A stretch of 64,000 bases of DNA from Leucogyrophana mollusca (GCA_021014945.1 MU266373.1:6002-70001), one strand, 5' to 3'. Positions 1 to 12,297 are shown, numbered from the stretch's first letter. A program made the numbers and translations. The notes: generated from the sequence alone by a model not told the origin.

Positions 1-312
1 GCCATGCCCGCTATCTGGCGCTACAACATGCTGCCTCACATCAAGGCGCATCACGACGAATACTCTACCCCCTTCCACTTGGCGAAGTACGATCTACCCC
101 ATGCCGTGTGGTGGGATGCCGCCAAGCTTACTCCTGTAGAACAAGAAAAGGCAGACATTCCAATGACTCACATGCTTCCCCCATTCCAGCGCATCGCACC
201 ACCCGTCGCTGGCGCAAAGCGTGGCACGAAGCGCAAATCGCTAGCTGATCCCCCAGCCGCAGGTTCCAGTAAGCACCCTGCCAAGAAAGCGCGCGCTTCA
301 AAGCGTGCATGA
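1..312 (+). CDS. 3' end of an unassigned gene (partial)
   Basis: The reading frame is open from the first base and stops at 310-312, so only the last ~103 residues are visible. The piece starts with an aromatic/His-rich stretch (WRYNMLPHIKAHHDEY) and ends in a Lys/Arg/Ala/Pro-rich tail (GAKRGTKRK, KHPAKKARASKRA) that looks like a nuclear localisation signal. Similar WRYNM-HI-H-EY tails occur in uncharacterised basidiomycete proteins, some with zinc-finger-like parts; this is recollection of the pattern, not a search. The upstream part lies outside the window, so product and completeness cannot be judged. A nuclear protein is the most I would infer. Confidence 0.4.
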   Translation, partial: AMPAIWRYNMLPHIKAHHDEYSTPFHLAKYDLPHAVWWDAAKLTPVEQEKADIPMTHMLPPFQRIAPPVAGAKRGTKRKSLADPPAAGSSKHPAKKARASKRA

Positions 313-1815
313 TATCCTCTGCTTTGCTCATGCGATACCCACTAACATTGATACTTCATTTTTTCGGCGTAAAATACATGTCAGCCTCGTAACATACGTA
401 CTATAGACTCTATTAGCAATTACAGAAGCGTTATTGTAATTCTGTGTGGGGCTTTATGCACATTTTATCGACGCGCGTCGAGGACGCAACAAACTTACTG
501 ACGCGACTTGTGACGTCTAAATGCGGTATAGTTCTACGTGACAGTCACTGTCACCCCCCTGTGGGCCCCCCCTTGGTTTTTTGATGTCAGTGTCATGGAT
601 TGCGTTTCCGCTCACCTCTTGCCTTGGAGTGTGAACTTCTTTGCCGTCACCGTATCACTTTGTGTCGGCACAGCATGATCTAGACCACCATCGATCGTAC
701 CACCAAATCCGTGTGCCCGGCGCATCAGACAATCAAACTTGACTTGGCTTCCGTCCATTCAAACAAATTCAGTTCGGTTGGTTCTACTCAAAACAGTGTA
801 CAGAGATAAATAATCCGCCAGCCGCTCTGCCTCGGAACGTGAGGCGTGCAGGTAGAAAATGCAACCGCCACCATACAATAAATGCCGTGAGAGGCTGTAT
901 ACAACAGGTCGCGAATCCCAGCCGGTATACCGCCTGTCTTCCTCCTAGCTTCGACAGAGGATGTTGACGACTTCGATGTTTGAAGGCGGGGGGGTTTGAC
1001 CAGGAGCAATGTGATCTATCAATAATCCCTATGAAGTGAGTGAGTTTTTCAGTAAACACCACACTTCTGGACACGATTTGCAATGCACTTAGGTCGAAAT
1101 GTTCACCTCATCAAAAGCGCAGTTAGCCTTATTTCGAGGTCTGGTCGATCCTTTGAAAGACCTTATTATTTCCGTAGGACGATCTCGTACGTTAGGGCGG
1201 CTGGGCCGGGCTGCATCGCATGAGGCGTTTGAAGTTCTTCATCAACGCTGTCGTTGTAGAGTAGGGTACAGTCTCGTACAATAAGCTTGACCACCGCGCA
1301 ACTCCAAGACAGCACTAAGATAACCGACATCGTGCGACGCGGACTATGCAGGTCATAGACTAAGTACGCGAAGATTTTGGAAACGCCACAGGTGGTTGGT
1401 CAGATCTTGATCAGTCTTCAGTCTACAGCTGCGTCAGTAAGAAGGCGCTTGTAATGAACCTGACTGACTGCTGGACCACGTCTGTCTTTTTTTTAATAGC
1501 ACACGAACTTGATTCCTAAAGTTCTGGTGGCGTCCAGAGGGGACGTGATTGGCTGATCCAAACGTGTCCCGATCGCCGCCAGGTGTATTCGGCGTTGCCG
1601 ATGACCATATCCTTGACAGTGGGATAGAGACGCGAGAGCATGAACACAATGGAATCTAGCCCCCACTTCATTAACTGCATTTCCCCCGGGTGTGTTGAGC
1701 ATATGATTTTAAGGACTTGGAGAGTTTGGGGCAAGGAAGCAGACATTGTTAGGATCCAGTCAATCACGCCCTGGAAGGTGATCATCAGGACAGCATTCAA
1801 CGAAACGAAGAGCCC
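313..1815. other. Intergenic, no gene seen
   Basis: Short open frames occur on both strands, but none has a recognisable family motif or consistent splice structure. I see no RNA gene. The stretch separates the tail of the first gene from the 3' end of the decayed F-box locus. Confidence 0.4.
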
Positions 1816-3350
1816 TTACATGGAACGTTGTAAAGTCCCTGACCGGGAGCCCAAGTTCGTCAATGATGACAGGATCGACGGGACCACATATTTATGGGGT
1901 GCGCTATTCCCAGGCCCGCGGAAGAAGGGCTCGTGAAAAATAGTCCATTCCTCGCGAAGCAAGGGTTGAGAGACAGCGGGGTAACGTGGCTTCATCATGA
2001 AAGGGGGATTGTCAATTTCCCATCCTCCGCCCCCCCGTGAGCTGTAAGAGCAGTCGGAGTCACCCTCCGACTCGTTGTCTTCGAGGCTGTTGTAACTTTC
2101 CCCTCCATCGTTTTCCTCTTGCCACTCGTCCTCATCCTCGTTGCAATGATCTCCATGCTCTTCCTCGTCGGAGGGGTCGGTATTCCTTCCGGCGCCAAGC
2201 CGTGGGGCAAGGGCCCAGGTAGCACGTTGATAGACATGGATTTTCAGCTTCCGTAAAAAAGGAAAGGAGTTGCAGATGAAGTGAAACAGTGAGAGCTCAA
2301 CTCGGATAGTCGGGATAGTGAGGAGCTCTAGCGCAACCGTCGACTGTAAGCACTGGCGAAGGGTAGAAATGAGCTGCGTAGCATAAGCACCCAGTGCGAT
2401 GTCACAAAACCCTACGCTTGCTATAGGTCTGTTAGAACAGAATAAAGTGGCAAGGCGCACCGGCCCTTTGTAGGAGGAGAGCAACGGGATCGCGAACGAA
2501 GGGATGACCTCGTCCGTTATAGTCATCGCAGACTCTCGAGTGATGTGAAGGAACCGCAGCTGTGGGCACTGCAACAAGAATGTAAGGAAGGTCGAGGTTT
2601 GGCTATGCGATACCGTCAATGTTAAATGCGTCAGCGCACTGAATAGAACTGGGTGTGGCCCATCGAATAAAGAGAGCACCCGCAACGCGAAGCGAATATG
2701 GCCGGTCAAAGATATCTCAGACACTGTTTGCGGAGAGACGACAAGAGCTCCAGGACCGGGATTTTTACATCGCTATGTTGTCATATGCTTTCAGGCGAAG
2801 GGTGCGACCGGAGGTGCAGGTGTTCTGGCATTCCTGGATACGGAGGGTTTCAAGCGCCGATAACTCTACTAAAGCATCGTAAACCGCTTCGTCGAGAAGG
2901 ATGGACTGCAGTGTCAGCAAGGTGAGGTTCGGAAACGAAGACAGAGCGGTGAGGAATGCGTTCCAATTATTGAGGTAAGCTATCTCTAGCTGTTGAGCGG
3001 CTTGGCAGCGCACGTCCAGTTGGCCACTTTGCAACCTTTGCTCCCAGAGAACGTGCACTGTCTGATACAAGATTGCAGCCCAGGAATCCCAGGATCCGTG
3101 GCCAACGCAAGGAACCTCTCAGTATTCTGCTCGAAACACTGTTCGAAAGAACGCCAGGATTTTTGCGTCACCTCGCGATGGTTTCTCGTCAAGTGTCTTT
3201 GCTCGCGGTATATGAAAGGTTGGCATATCTGCCTGAACAGACGGCACACCATGGCAAGTTGATGCCAGTTGTGTCGCCGCAGTTGGGCTTACTCCAGTAT
3301 TGCTCCCATACCTCAGTGGGTACTTTGGAGCTCACGTCAAAGGGAGAATT
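1816..3350 (-). pseudogene. Decayed F-box/LRR-type gene
   Basis: Read on the minus strand, pieces of an F-box protein lie in order but in different frames. A start of the F-box helix (VSSKVPTEVWEQ) lies near 3300-3340, the second half (LAMVCRLFRQICQPFIYRE) near 3210-3260, then a leucine-rich stretch (FPNLTLLTLQSILLDEAVYD) at 2850-2920, then a 302-residue LRR-like open frame at 1816-2724. That frame carries a highly acidic low-complexity insert at 1990-2170. Frame changes fall near 3260, 3060 and 2770. I could not place GT-AG introns that repair the first two, so frameshift decay is more likely than splicing. The order of parts resembles the intact F-box gene at 47034-48538. A rapidly evolving functional gene with unusual introns remains possible. 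Confidence 0.6.
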
Positions 3351-4203
3351 TCCGAACGGGATATGGGTGTGGAACGGGTATAAAAAGTCATGAGGCTAGT
3401 ATTAGCAACTGTCACGGTCTTCATTCGTAAGCTGGTGCAAGTATAGGTGCATGGCTACGCTTACGGGTGGAAAAACCGAGGTGTGTACGACGATGCGCAG
3501 TATTTACAGCCCGTAATATACCAAGGACACTCAGAGTGACAGGAGACCGAAGGCAAGAAGGAAAACATTTCTTAGATTGGTCCACACGGCCAAACAGAAC
3601 CAAACTTGGCATTCAAGCCGATGGACCAATCTGAATGAGGCTTGGATTCCAGTACTTCACGCACAATTCACGCTGTCGTCTTTTGATACCTACTACTACG
3701 GCAGCGGCAAAGACGGATTCTGGCCAGGAGACTTTGAAGCTTTCTTTGATCTTGGCCGACTATGGCGCGTTTACAAACCCCACAGGATGAACAATTGTGT
3801 TGGAATGGATTCAACGAGGCCAGCCTCGAGGCGCTTGGTCTATTGACGTCAAGCGGTCCATTGGTGGACTCCAACATTGTATTCGAAAACACACCATAGA
3901 CACAGCCCAGCTTGGGGGTACACCAGGCGTTTCGGTGAAGTTCACTGCCTCATGACGGCATAGAATGCAACGTCTTTATTTTTCGAGGGAGTCGCCCTTC
4001 GGTGTCGTGTTGTCACGAGTCTTCCTCATTGTCGAGCCTTGTCAGAATGCAATATCCACCGGGACCCATAACGTCAGGCTCACGTGCAGTCTATCGCAGA
4101 AGCGGAGAACAAGGAGCTTTGAAACGGGGCCCAGGGCCTGGCTTTAATCTAGATGCATAACGCGGCCTTGACGCGATTGCCTCGTGCCCGCTCTATGGAC
4201 CTC
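3351..4203. other. Intergenic, one unsupported small ORF
   Basis: An 89-codon plus-strand frame at 3577-3846 and a 74-codon minus-strand frame at 3668-3892 overlap. Neither has a signal peptide, a recognised motif or splice support. I see nothing convincing here. Confidence 0.3.
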
Positions 4204-4210
4204 TATAAAA
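4204..4210 (+). promoter_or_regulatory. TATA-like box of the MARVEL gene
   Basis: A TATAAAA heptamer lies 70 bp upstream of the ATG at 4280, a plausible distance for a core promoter in a compact fungal gene. No transcript data support it. Confidence 0.35.
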
Positions 4211-4279
4211 TGCTCACATATATATCCTACAGCAGGATCAATCCAAAGCTTCAAATCATCAAGCCACCTGCTGCCCTCC

Positions 4280-5062
4280 ATGATTCACACCGTCAGAATA
4301 ATCCTTTACTGTTTCCTGGTAAGTTCGATGACCAGCTTGATCCTAGCCATCGCCTCATATATCTGTCTATGTTACCCTTTAGTTTGTTTTCTCCTTCATC
4401 CTTCTGGCTTTGTGTGCTGCGAGGCTACACTACACCACTCACCTTTCACCTTTTGATCCATTGAACGGAGGAGTCCGGTTTTATGGTGAGACTTTTGACG
4501 GCATATTCGCTTCGACGCAGCTAAGCAAGCCGTCAAGACCATATTGTGGTGGAACTGCTTGTGACTTCAATACTTACCCTGTTCTGGTCACCATTCATGT
4601 AAGAAATCCCTTCCACGGAAAGTGCGACACTCACAGTCCCTGTAGCGCTCGCACCATCCATGGAAGACACGAGCACAGATTCGTCAACACATTCATCGCA
4701 GAGCTTATTGGCCTCGCTATTCTTTTCCTCCTATGGCTGGTCGGCGCCGCCATTGCGACGGTTTGTCCTTCCTGCCTCTTCACTTCCAAAGTAGCTAATT
4801 TTGCCTGCGTAAACAGAACACGGGCAACCCACCAGATGTGAACACGAAGTGGGGTAATCTCTCCTCCTGCTGGGCCTATGGTGCCTGCCGCGTGCTTACC
4901 GCAATGGTGGCGTTCGCGTGGCTCGGATGGCTCCTCATCTTTGCGTCCCTGGTCATTACTCTGCTCTTCGCGATAGCCAACAAGGCGTTCAGGGAACCGA
5001 TGCATGGGCGGTGGGATCCGCGTGCGACTCGCTACAGTCAGCAGATGCGTAATCTCCCCTGA
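4280..5062 (+). CDS. MARVEL-domain-like multipass membrane protein
   Basis: Spliced by eye from five exons with introns at about 4319-4382, 4486-4525, 4599-4645 and 4761-4816. The protein begins MIHTVRIILYCFL and continues FVFSFILLALCAARLHYTTH, giving the first membrane helix. A second helix is around VVELLVTSILTLFWSPF, a third is FIAELIGLAILFLLWLVGAA, and a fourth follows the Cys-containing loop (VLTAMVAFAWLGWLLIFASL). It ends in a short polar tail (HGRWDPRATRYSQQMRNLP). Four helices, a conserved Cys pair in the last loop and the tail match the fungal MARVEL-like family, thought to act in membrane apposition or vesicle trafficking; a specific role is unknown. All splice joins keep the frame open, so the gene looks intact. 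The second intron is only ~40 bp and its acceptor is the least certain. Confidence 0.75.
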
Positions 5063-5530
5063 ACGACGTATATGAGTTGGCCCGAAAAGCAGGTGCGGAC
5101 CCTGAGAGCGTTCATACGTATTCGGGATTATGGAAACGGGTCGGACGTTCCTTGGGCCCGCGGGGGGTTCTGTGGTTGATTCTTATGCTGCGCACTAGAT
5201 GTCCTTTCCTTGGCTTATTTATCATTAACTTTCGTAGTCCTTGTACTAATGGCATGTCCTGATGTTGTTCGGAGATCATCCATAGGAGATCGTATAGGTG
5301 TCGACCCTTGGCCAGGCAATGGGTGGACTCTGTCAAGCGCTCAGCATTCAAGGAGTCTGGCTACGTGCGGCAGAACTACAATAATAATAAAGATAAAGGG
5401 CATAGTGTCGGCACTAGGTAAATCACAAACATCAAGATATAAACCTCGAGATACATGCTAGGATAAGTCTTTGCTACACCTGTAACGGATCTTACACACA
5501 ACACTCGCTAGTCGATACATGGAATCGTGA
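5063..5530. other. Convergent 3' intergenic region
   Basis: This separates the 3' ends of the MARVEL gene (plus) and the first P450 (minus). An AT-rich stretch near 5381-5400 could serve 3'-end formation. No coding signal is seen. Confidence 0.3.
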
Positions 5531-8089
5531 TTACACGATCTCGCTCTCGACCTCGGTCATCTTGACCCATAGTCCGCCCTGGATTCCGAGTGGTCAGCGA
5601 GCCGAAAGCGGGGAGGGAGGTATTGCAATGATCACGTACATGTGCGTACATCGTGAGATGCATCTTTGGGTAGAACTTCTCGGTTGCCTTGCGACCCTCG
5701 GCGGTGGCCCAATCAGCAGGCGGACGAGTGTCGGGTGACTGCGCCTCAGGTGCAAGAGTCATAGAGGAGAAGTTTTGTAGCAGGCGAATAAGCATGAAGG
5801 ATATTTCGTTGTAGGCGAACTAGAGTGCATGGTGTGCCAGACGTCAAGAGGGGTGGCGTTTCCGAGAGGAAGACGCGGCATACCTGCTGCCCCAGGCAAA
5901 TACGAGGTCCAGCGTTGAAAGGCAAGAAGATGAAGGGCCTCGGAGTGAGATACTTGTGTAGCCTCTCGTCAAGGAAGCGGTCAGGGTCGAAGTCTTCAGC
6001 TGTGTTGAAAACGTTTATCAGCGCAACATGATACAGCAGCATGCCAGCTTACCATCGGGGCCCCAGAGGTCTTTCCTGCGGTGCATGAGGAAAACAGAGT
6101 AAGAGACGCTGTAGAATGATAAACCAGGTGCTGAAGGAGTACTGAAGGGATCAGATAATACCTCGTTTTCGCCGGGATGTAGAGGGGTTTCTCTGTGGGG
6201 TCCGCCGATGGCCAAGTGGTCGCGTTGACACTTTCGCTAGAAGGCCACGAGAAAGTCAGGTGGATAAAAGCTCACGTAGTTCCAGTCAACCATACCGAAC
6301 GTTGAAAGGACTATTGTGCGTTGATGAGTATATGATTCATGCTTCAGAGAATATTTTTACTCACACTGCAGGGAACAGTCGCAGAGTTTCTATACCGGAA
6401 AAACTGGGATAAGCCTCAGCTTGGTCGAGAGATATATGGACCAACCGTTGATCACTGCACGCAGATACTTCATCTCACGAATGCTATCGTATGTAGGTCT
6501 ACTGGTTGGGCCGATCTTCGTGTAAACTTCTTCGCGCAGGCGAGAAAGGACATGCGGATGAGTGCAGAGAAGGTAAACGACGAATGTAAGGGTGGCTGCA
6601 GTCTGTTATGACCAAGTCAGCTGTATATCGCAACAGCTGGGTTAAGAAGCAGCAACTAACGGTATCGCGACCAGCGATCATGATATTCAAGATTTCGTCC
6701 TTTAACACGACGGGGTCTGTAGTCTTGGAATGAGCTGACTAACGCCGAAATAAATACTGCAGTACCTGTAGTCAAACGGACGAGATGATCGAGGAGAGTA
6801 TCGTCATCTGATAGCTCCTCGTCCTGTTTCTCGCCACTCTCCGACATCTTCTTGCGTTTATCGATGGCCTCCGTAAGGATGGGCTCAATATACTCATTAA
6901 CGACCTTCATCGGCTCGACGGTTTTGTCGCCAAACAGCTCAAACAGGGGCCAAATCCACCCTTTCCTCGGGCGCTGAGAAATAATGTGCTGGGCCTGGGC
7001 GAAAGCGCGAGCAAAGTCCTCTGCAATTTTCGCCTTTCCTGATGGCGTCTCAGCCGACGGAACGTTGTATGGGAAAGGCAACCCGGCAGAAAGGCTGTGG
7101 ACGCAGTTTCCGAATAGGAATTCAGTGGCAGAGTCCAGTGTGAAGCGCGAGATGACATCCTGTGTAGGTGGTGAGTTTCTTGCGAAGGATGATTAGAGCG
7201 GACGGCCGCGACGAACCTGAAAATCAATGGGGTGTCCAGCCCGGAGACGTAACTTCATCTGGTTGATAGCATCATCCGAATGTCGGTCAAATATGTTGAA
7301 GTGGCTGATTCGGTCATGACTGAAGAAAGGTCGCGTCATGGAGCGATGGAATTTCCACATGTCGCCTTGATCATCTTTGAGCCTGCAGTCTTGTCACGGA
7401 AGTCTCACTGACCGTCGGAGTTAAAGACACCGGTGCCGAGGACGTTCAGCATTGTGGCTCTAAACTTGTTGCCTGTATCAAAATGTTTTGAGAGTCAACC
7501 TGGCCACAGTCGTTCTGCTTTACCTTTCACGTAATTCTCAAAGTCCGTCGCGAGTATGGTCTACAGGGGATAGTGAGTTGATTGCTAAAGAAGCGACAAC
7601 TTGATATGCACTTTGATGTGGTGCGGCTCGGTCGTAAAGATAAGATCCTCGAACATCACTCGGAAGTTGAACGTTGGCCCAAGTTCGGCCACTCTTTCGG
7701 CAATTCCATCACCTATGAGATCAATAGGTGAAATCAAGAAGGTCAAAAGCTGTGTTCATTGTCGGCGCACCTGGATATCCAGTTTTGAAGATTTCGAGAA
7801 GTTTGAGCATGAGATCGAGGTTGCCAAAGCGTTCGCCTTTCACGCAAAGTACAGGACGAGCACCCATGGAGGCCGCCTTGCGGCGAGCGGAGACGTCCGC
7901 GAGGAGGACACGGATACCAAATCCTGCAGGCAAGCTGACGCTCACGCCGAGCACAAGAAACCATGCCGGAACCGGAACTCCCGATCTAGAGGCGAACCGG
8001 GCCAATGAGGTGACGACAAGGCAGAGAGACGCGGAAGACAGGACGAGTCGCCCAAGAAATGCTGCACCAGGTGCGCTCATACTTGTCAA
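5531..8089 (-). CDS. Cytochrome P450, CYP63-like (copy 1)
   Basis: A haem-thiolate monooxygenase encoded by about 15 exons. The start is at 8089 or at an in-frame ATG at 8080, which aligns better with copy 2. Two hydrophobic segments near the N-terminus should anchor it in the ER. Recognisable parts in order: W-K-F-H-R (C-helix), [13 protein letters not shown]-helix AGRDTTAATLTF, K-helix [13 protein letters not shown]-like [10 protein letters not shown], and haem loop [12 protein letters not shown] followed across an intron by [17 protein letters not shown]. The last exon is 5531-5578 ([15 protein letters not shown]). The haem loop and LGQQFAYNE resemble the fungal CYP52/CYP63 clan, which includes alkane, fatty-acid and xenobiotic hydroxylases in white-rot fungi. 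All joins inspected keep the frame, so it appears functional. It is the inverted duplicate of 8551-11165. The substrate cannot be told from sequence. Confidence 0.85.
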
Positions 8090-8550
8090 GCTCAGGCTGA
8101 GCGAAGAGGAAACATGGACAACGATTGGGACGGGTCCATTCCTTTAAGTGGGAACAAAGATTACGGATGAGAGATAATCGCTTCGGTATCATATGATTAA
8201 TTGTCGGTTTCTCCACTCAAACCACACCGTACCTGTCGGAGGATCTCCGACACGAATAGGTACCGCTGATTCTTCCACCTGACGACGTTCGACGAAACGA
8301 GCATTTTGCCGCTGGTCTACAACTGGTCTACGAGTGGAAAATAACAACTGCGGCACCTGGGAAATCTTCGGCGCTGCGTATCCATAGTTGGGTCACCGAT
8401 GGTGCCGACGATTTCGGATCCAGTGTCGATCTCCTAGATAACTTCGTTCTCGCCATAAAGTACTCAACTTGCGGCTCCTGCTCGCCTCGGCCCTCCACGC
8501 TGACTATTGCTATGGGCGCTATTTTGACTGACTTGCACGCTATACCCGGA
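8090..8550. promoter_or_regulatory. Shared divergent promoter region of the P450 pair
   Basis: About 460 bp lie between the two divergently oriented P450 start codons, so both promoters must sit here. A short direct repeat (CTGGTCTAC twice, 2 bp apart) occurs near 8312-8332. I recognise no characterised regulator site. Co-regulation is inferred from the layout only. Confidence 0.4.
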
Positions 8551-11165
8551 ATGTCTTGGAAAACGCCCGGAGTGGTGTATTTGACTCGCTGGGTTCTTTC
8601 TGTTCTCCTGCCTTGCGCTTGTCTTGTATTCATTGTGGTACGGGGAAGTTCCTTTGCCGGGCTTTCCCTTCCATCATGGCTTGTTTCCACTCTTCTGCTT
8701 GTCTGCGCACCTCTCGGCTTCTTCGTTTACATAACTTTTGGCGAGACTGCTAAGCGGCGCAGAGCTGCAACCTCTGGCGCGCGGATGGTCCCCCGTGTTC
8801 GGGGAAGGTGGCTTGGCAATCTCGACGTTCTTATGCACGCCGTCAATAGAGCGGAGAGCGATTATATTGGTGCGGTCACAAACTTCATGTGATTGCGGCT
8901 ACTAATCGGTTGCGGGCGGACTTACCAGGCCAGCTGTTGCAGACTTGTACCCAAGATATAGGCAGTCCAACAGTAAATTTGTGGTTCCTTTGGGAGGACA
9001 TCATCGTGACTACAGAGCCCAATCATGTAAAAGTGAGTGACTTGCTGCGAGGCTTTGAGGCACAGAATGAGTGAGTAATAAACTGTGTTCAATGCGGTAG
9101 ACAATCTTGGCTACCGATTTCCACAATTATATCAAAGGTGCGCTCGCACCATTGCTCCTTACTATTCTTGACGCAATCTGCTTAAAGGAGAGAAGTTCTA
9201 CGAGACCGCTGTTTCTGTCCTTGGGACAGGTGTGTTTAATTCTGATGGTAAGTTCCAACTTTGAAGTTGTGCGGTCTTGCTCACAAACTCATACAGGGGA
9301 GACATGGAAGTGAGTGTCTTACTAATACTGCAAAACACAGAGGTGTCTTACGTCCTTAACCCAGACACCATCGCACCATGACCAGACCGTTTTTCAACCG
9401 CGACAGAATCGGCCATTTTGACATTTTTGACCGGCACGCGGACCAGGCAGTTAACCTCATGAAGGAGCGATTCCGGTCAGGACTCGCTATTGATTTCCAA
9501 GTACGTGATATTGGCTTGTTCAACACTTTGGAACTTCATCATCATGATGGGCAGGACTTGATATCGCGATTCACGCTCGACTCTGCTACCGAGTTTCTTT
9601 GTGGCCACGATGTTCACACACTGTCTGCGACACTGCCATATCCATATAATATCAGCAAGCCCGCAGACGCCTTGGATGAAGACAGCACACCACAAACGTT
9701 TGCACGCGCGTTCTCCGAGGCCCAGCACGGGATAGCAAGACGTAATATGGTTGGGCAGACGTGGCCCCTTGCCGAGATTTTTGCAGATAGGACAGCAAAA
9801 CCAATGGAACTCGTTAATGCATTCTTGGACCCTATCATTCAAGACGCGATCGAGAAGCACAAACGCTCGGAAAACCTCGAGGTGAAGGACGAGTCTGCAG
9901 ATGATGAGGCCCTCTTAGATCACCTCGTGCGATTGACTACGGGTAACATCAGTGCTGTCGAACCATTCGCAACCTAACCTATGTGCTGCAGACGGTGTTG
10001 TACTCAAGGACGAAGTTCTGAATATCTTGCTTGCTGGACGTGATACGGTAATTCTTGTTTACAGCAGCTTCGAAGGCAGCACATCTTGAGTTTATCGTTA
10101 CGCACGCCAGACAGCTTCGACTCTGACCTCGGCGATATATCTTCTCGCCTTACATCCGGAAGCTCTTGGTCGTTTGAGAGAAGAGATCATAACGAAGGTA
10201 GGGCCAACACGCCGCCCTACCTATGATGATATCAGAGAAATGAAATTTTTGCGCGCGGTGCTTAACGGTATTTATTTTACGCAATCACTTGAAAAGCCTT
10301 CGCCGACCCCACCTCTGCAGAGACACTGAGATTGTTTCCAGCTGTGTAGGTCCCATGTTGGCCTTTTAACGACGTCTCTAACCTTGCTTCGGTCCTCTTT
10401 TAGGCCTTTTAATGTCCGGTTTGTAGTTTTTCTCTGCCTTGTGTACTTGCGCTGGACCCGTATCGTCTCTTTAGAGAAAGTGTCAATGATACCATCTGGT
10501 CGTCCCCAAACCCGGAGGAGAAACCTCTTTTCATCCCTGCGGGGACTACGTGCGAAGATATCACTGTTTTATCACTGCCCAGACTAAACATAGATGCAGG
10601 GTTACTTACTCGGTCCTCCTCATGCACCGCCGTACGGATTTGTGGGGTCCAGATGGTAAGCAGAAGGACAGAAAATATCTGGTCCTGTGTTGACTTCCTA
10701 TCTACCACAGCACAAGAATTTGACCCAGACAGATTCCTCGACGAAAGATTGCACAAGTATCTAACAAAAAATCCCTTCATTTTCATGCCCTTCAACGCAG
10801 GACCGCGCATCTGTCTTGGCCAACAGGTGAGTGCTGGGTGTACAAGACTCCTCGAGTGATAGATGACGACCTGATTGGGAGCACCAGTTTGCTTATAACG
10901 AGATGTCATTTATGCTCATTCGCCTGCTGCAAAACTTCTCGTCCATCTCACTGGCGCCTGATGCACAGGATCCCGCCACACTTCCCCCAGCTGAGTGGGC
11001 CAAGGGAGAAGGACGCCAGGCTATTGAAAGGTTCCGGCCCAGGGCGCATCTTACATTGTACGCAAAGGTGGGGCTTTCTTTCTCAGATGCAATCTGATGT
11101 CGGAGCTGACTTGTATTTCACAGGGAGGGATGTGGGTGAAGATGGGGGAGACGGAAAGTATCTAG
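8551..11165 (+). CDS. Cytochrome P450, CYP63-like (copy 2)
   Basis: About 16 exons, starting [14 protein letters not shown]; the upstream in-frame ATG at 8512 is less likely because copy 1 starts at the equivalent position. N-terminal hydrophobic segments give ER anchoring. Motifs: [18 protein letters not shown]-helix [21 protein letters not shown]-helix [37 protein letters not shown], haem loop [12 protein letters not shown], then [17 protein letters not shown]. The final intron is 11068-11123 and the last exon [13 protein letters not shown] ends at 11163-11165. Every join could be closed in frame. Intron positions match copy 1 except for an extra one at 9310-9364, in the W-K codon pair, absent from copy 1. 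The same enzyme family and subcellular location apply; the substrate is unknown. Strong similarity and head-to-head layout indicate inverted duplication. Confidence 0.85.
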
Positions 11166-11539
11166 GGCAGAGGGAGAAGAGCGTCCGACGATGACGTTTG
11201 TTCATTCTACGTGTGTTTCCTCCTTGCTGCGTCATACTACAGGTGTAAAAGTTAGCAGCCCCGCTCATTTATTTCGCTAATTTATTCAAGGAGGTTCACT
11301 GGGTCAGCCAATGTTCTTTCACAACCGCATTTCAAGCAGGTTCTTCTATGACTATGTTCACTCTCATGATCGGCGATCGCACATGAGTGCTCCAAATTCT
11401 TATAGGTACTCTCCCTTTTCAGGGGAATTCAGGGGAATGTCGCGATCACGTGCCGAATTGTAACCAAAAGGACTGCAGCATGCTGGTGGTGACCAACGTC
11501 TCAACTCGACTACATCCTTACACATGGCTTCGGATAAAT
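11166..11539. other. Intergenic, no gene seen
   Basis: The 3' flank of P450 copy 2. Short frames only, without motifs. Confidence 0.3.
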
Positions 11540-12297
11540 AGCTGGAGATATCTGAAGCCCTTCCCTTCCTTCAAAGACATCTTCCTTGAATATGGTAAAC
11601 GTTCAGCTGATGATTGTGGACTTTCTACGACCAACGTGAGTAATCCATGGTATATGTACAACGATCACAAGCTCTTTCTTCGCAGGGATCCGTCTACGCC
11701 CCCAACTCGTTCCAGGGGAAATGAGCAACGCTCACGCCCCCGCTGAAAACTTTGTTTCACTGGTAAAGGACTCTACAAGCCCCTGCGAGCACGCCCCTAT
11801 CCGCCGAATCGCGCCATACCCGGCCCCCAAGGTTGCGCACTCTGTAGAAGTCCTGAATATGACGTTCATGCGACATATGACCTCGATGACCTCTATTCCT
11901 GTCCCAGAAGTTCATCAAGTCATCCGTGCGGGATTTTGTAATGCAGTACGTCGAAGGTCAGACTCTTGCCCTGTGTTGGGATACACTGTCCCGTTGCGCA
12001 ATTCCATGGTTCACAAACCCTACGCGACTAGCGACTACATATCCCAGCTTCAATGCATGCGGCACACGATTCCTGGGACGCTCGATGGCCTACAATGTGA
12101 AGGACACATGTTCATGGTCTATGATATAGGTCCGTTTGCCTCCTATGACGAGATGACCGCCTGATATAATCACAAGCTATAGAAAAATCCTGATACCCCA
12201 GAGTTCGACAACTCGTGGCCGTCCGCGAACCTACACCCCGGCGATGTCAACCTTTCCACCAACAGGACACTCCACCTGGTCGACTGGCAATTTTCTA
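11540..12297 (+). pseudogene. APH/choline-kinase-like phosphotransferase remnant
   Basis: Pieces of an aminoglycoside-phosphotransferase-fold protein appear in order: SVEVLNMTFMRHMTSMTSIP followed by VPEVHQVIR at about 11845-11925, then after a frame change DFVMQYVEGQTLALCWDTLS at about 11930-11990, then after another change back DYISQLQCMRHTIPGTLDGL to 12160, and EFDNSWPSANLHPGDVNLST with LVDWQFSSF near 12205-12297. The two central shifts are too close together to be introns. The stretch expected to carry the catalytic His-x-Asp reads SANLHPGDVN, so the brace motif looks lost. A stop follows EMTA at 12164. These point to an inactivated gene. Fungal members of this large family mostly have unknown substrates. 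Confidence 0.6.
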
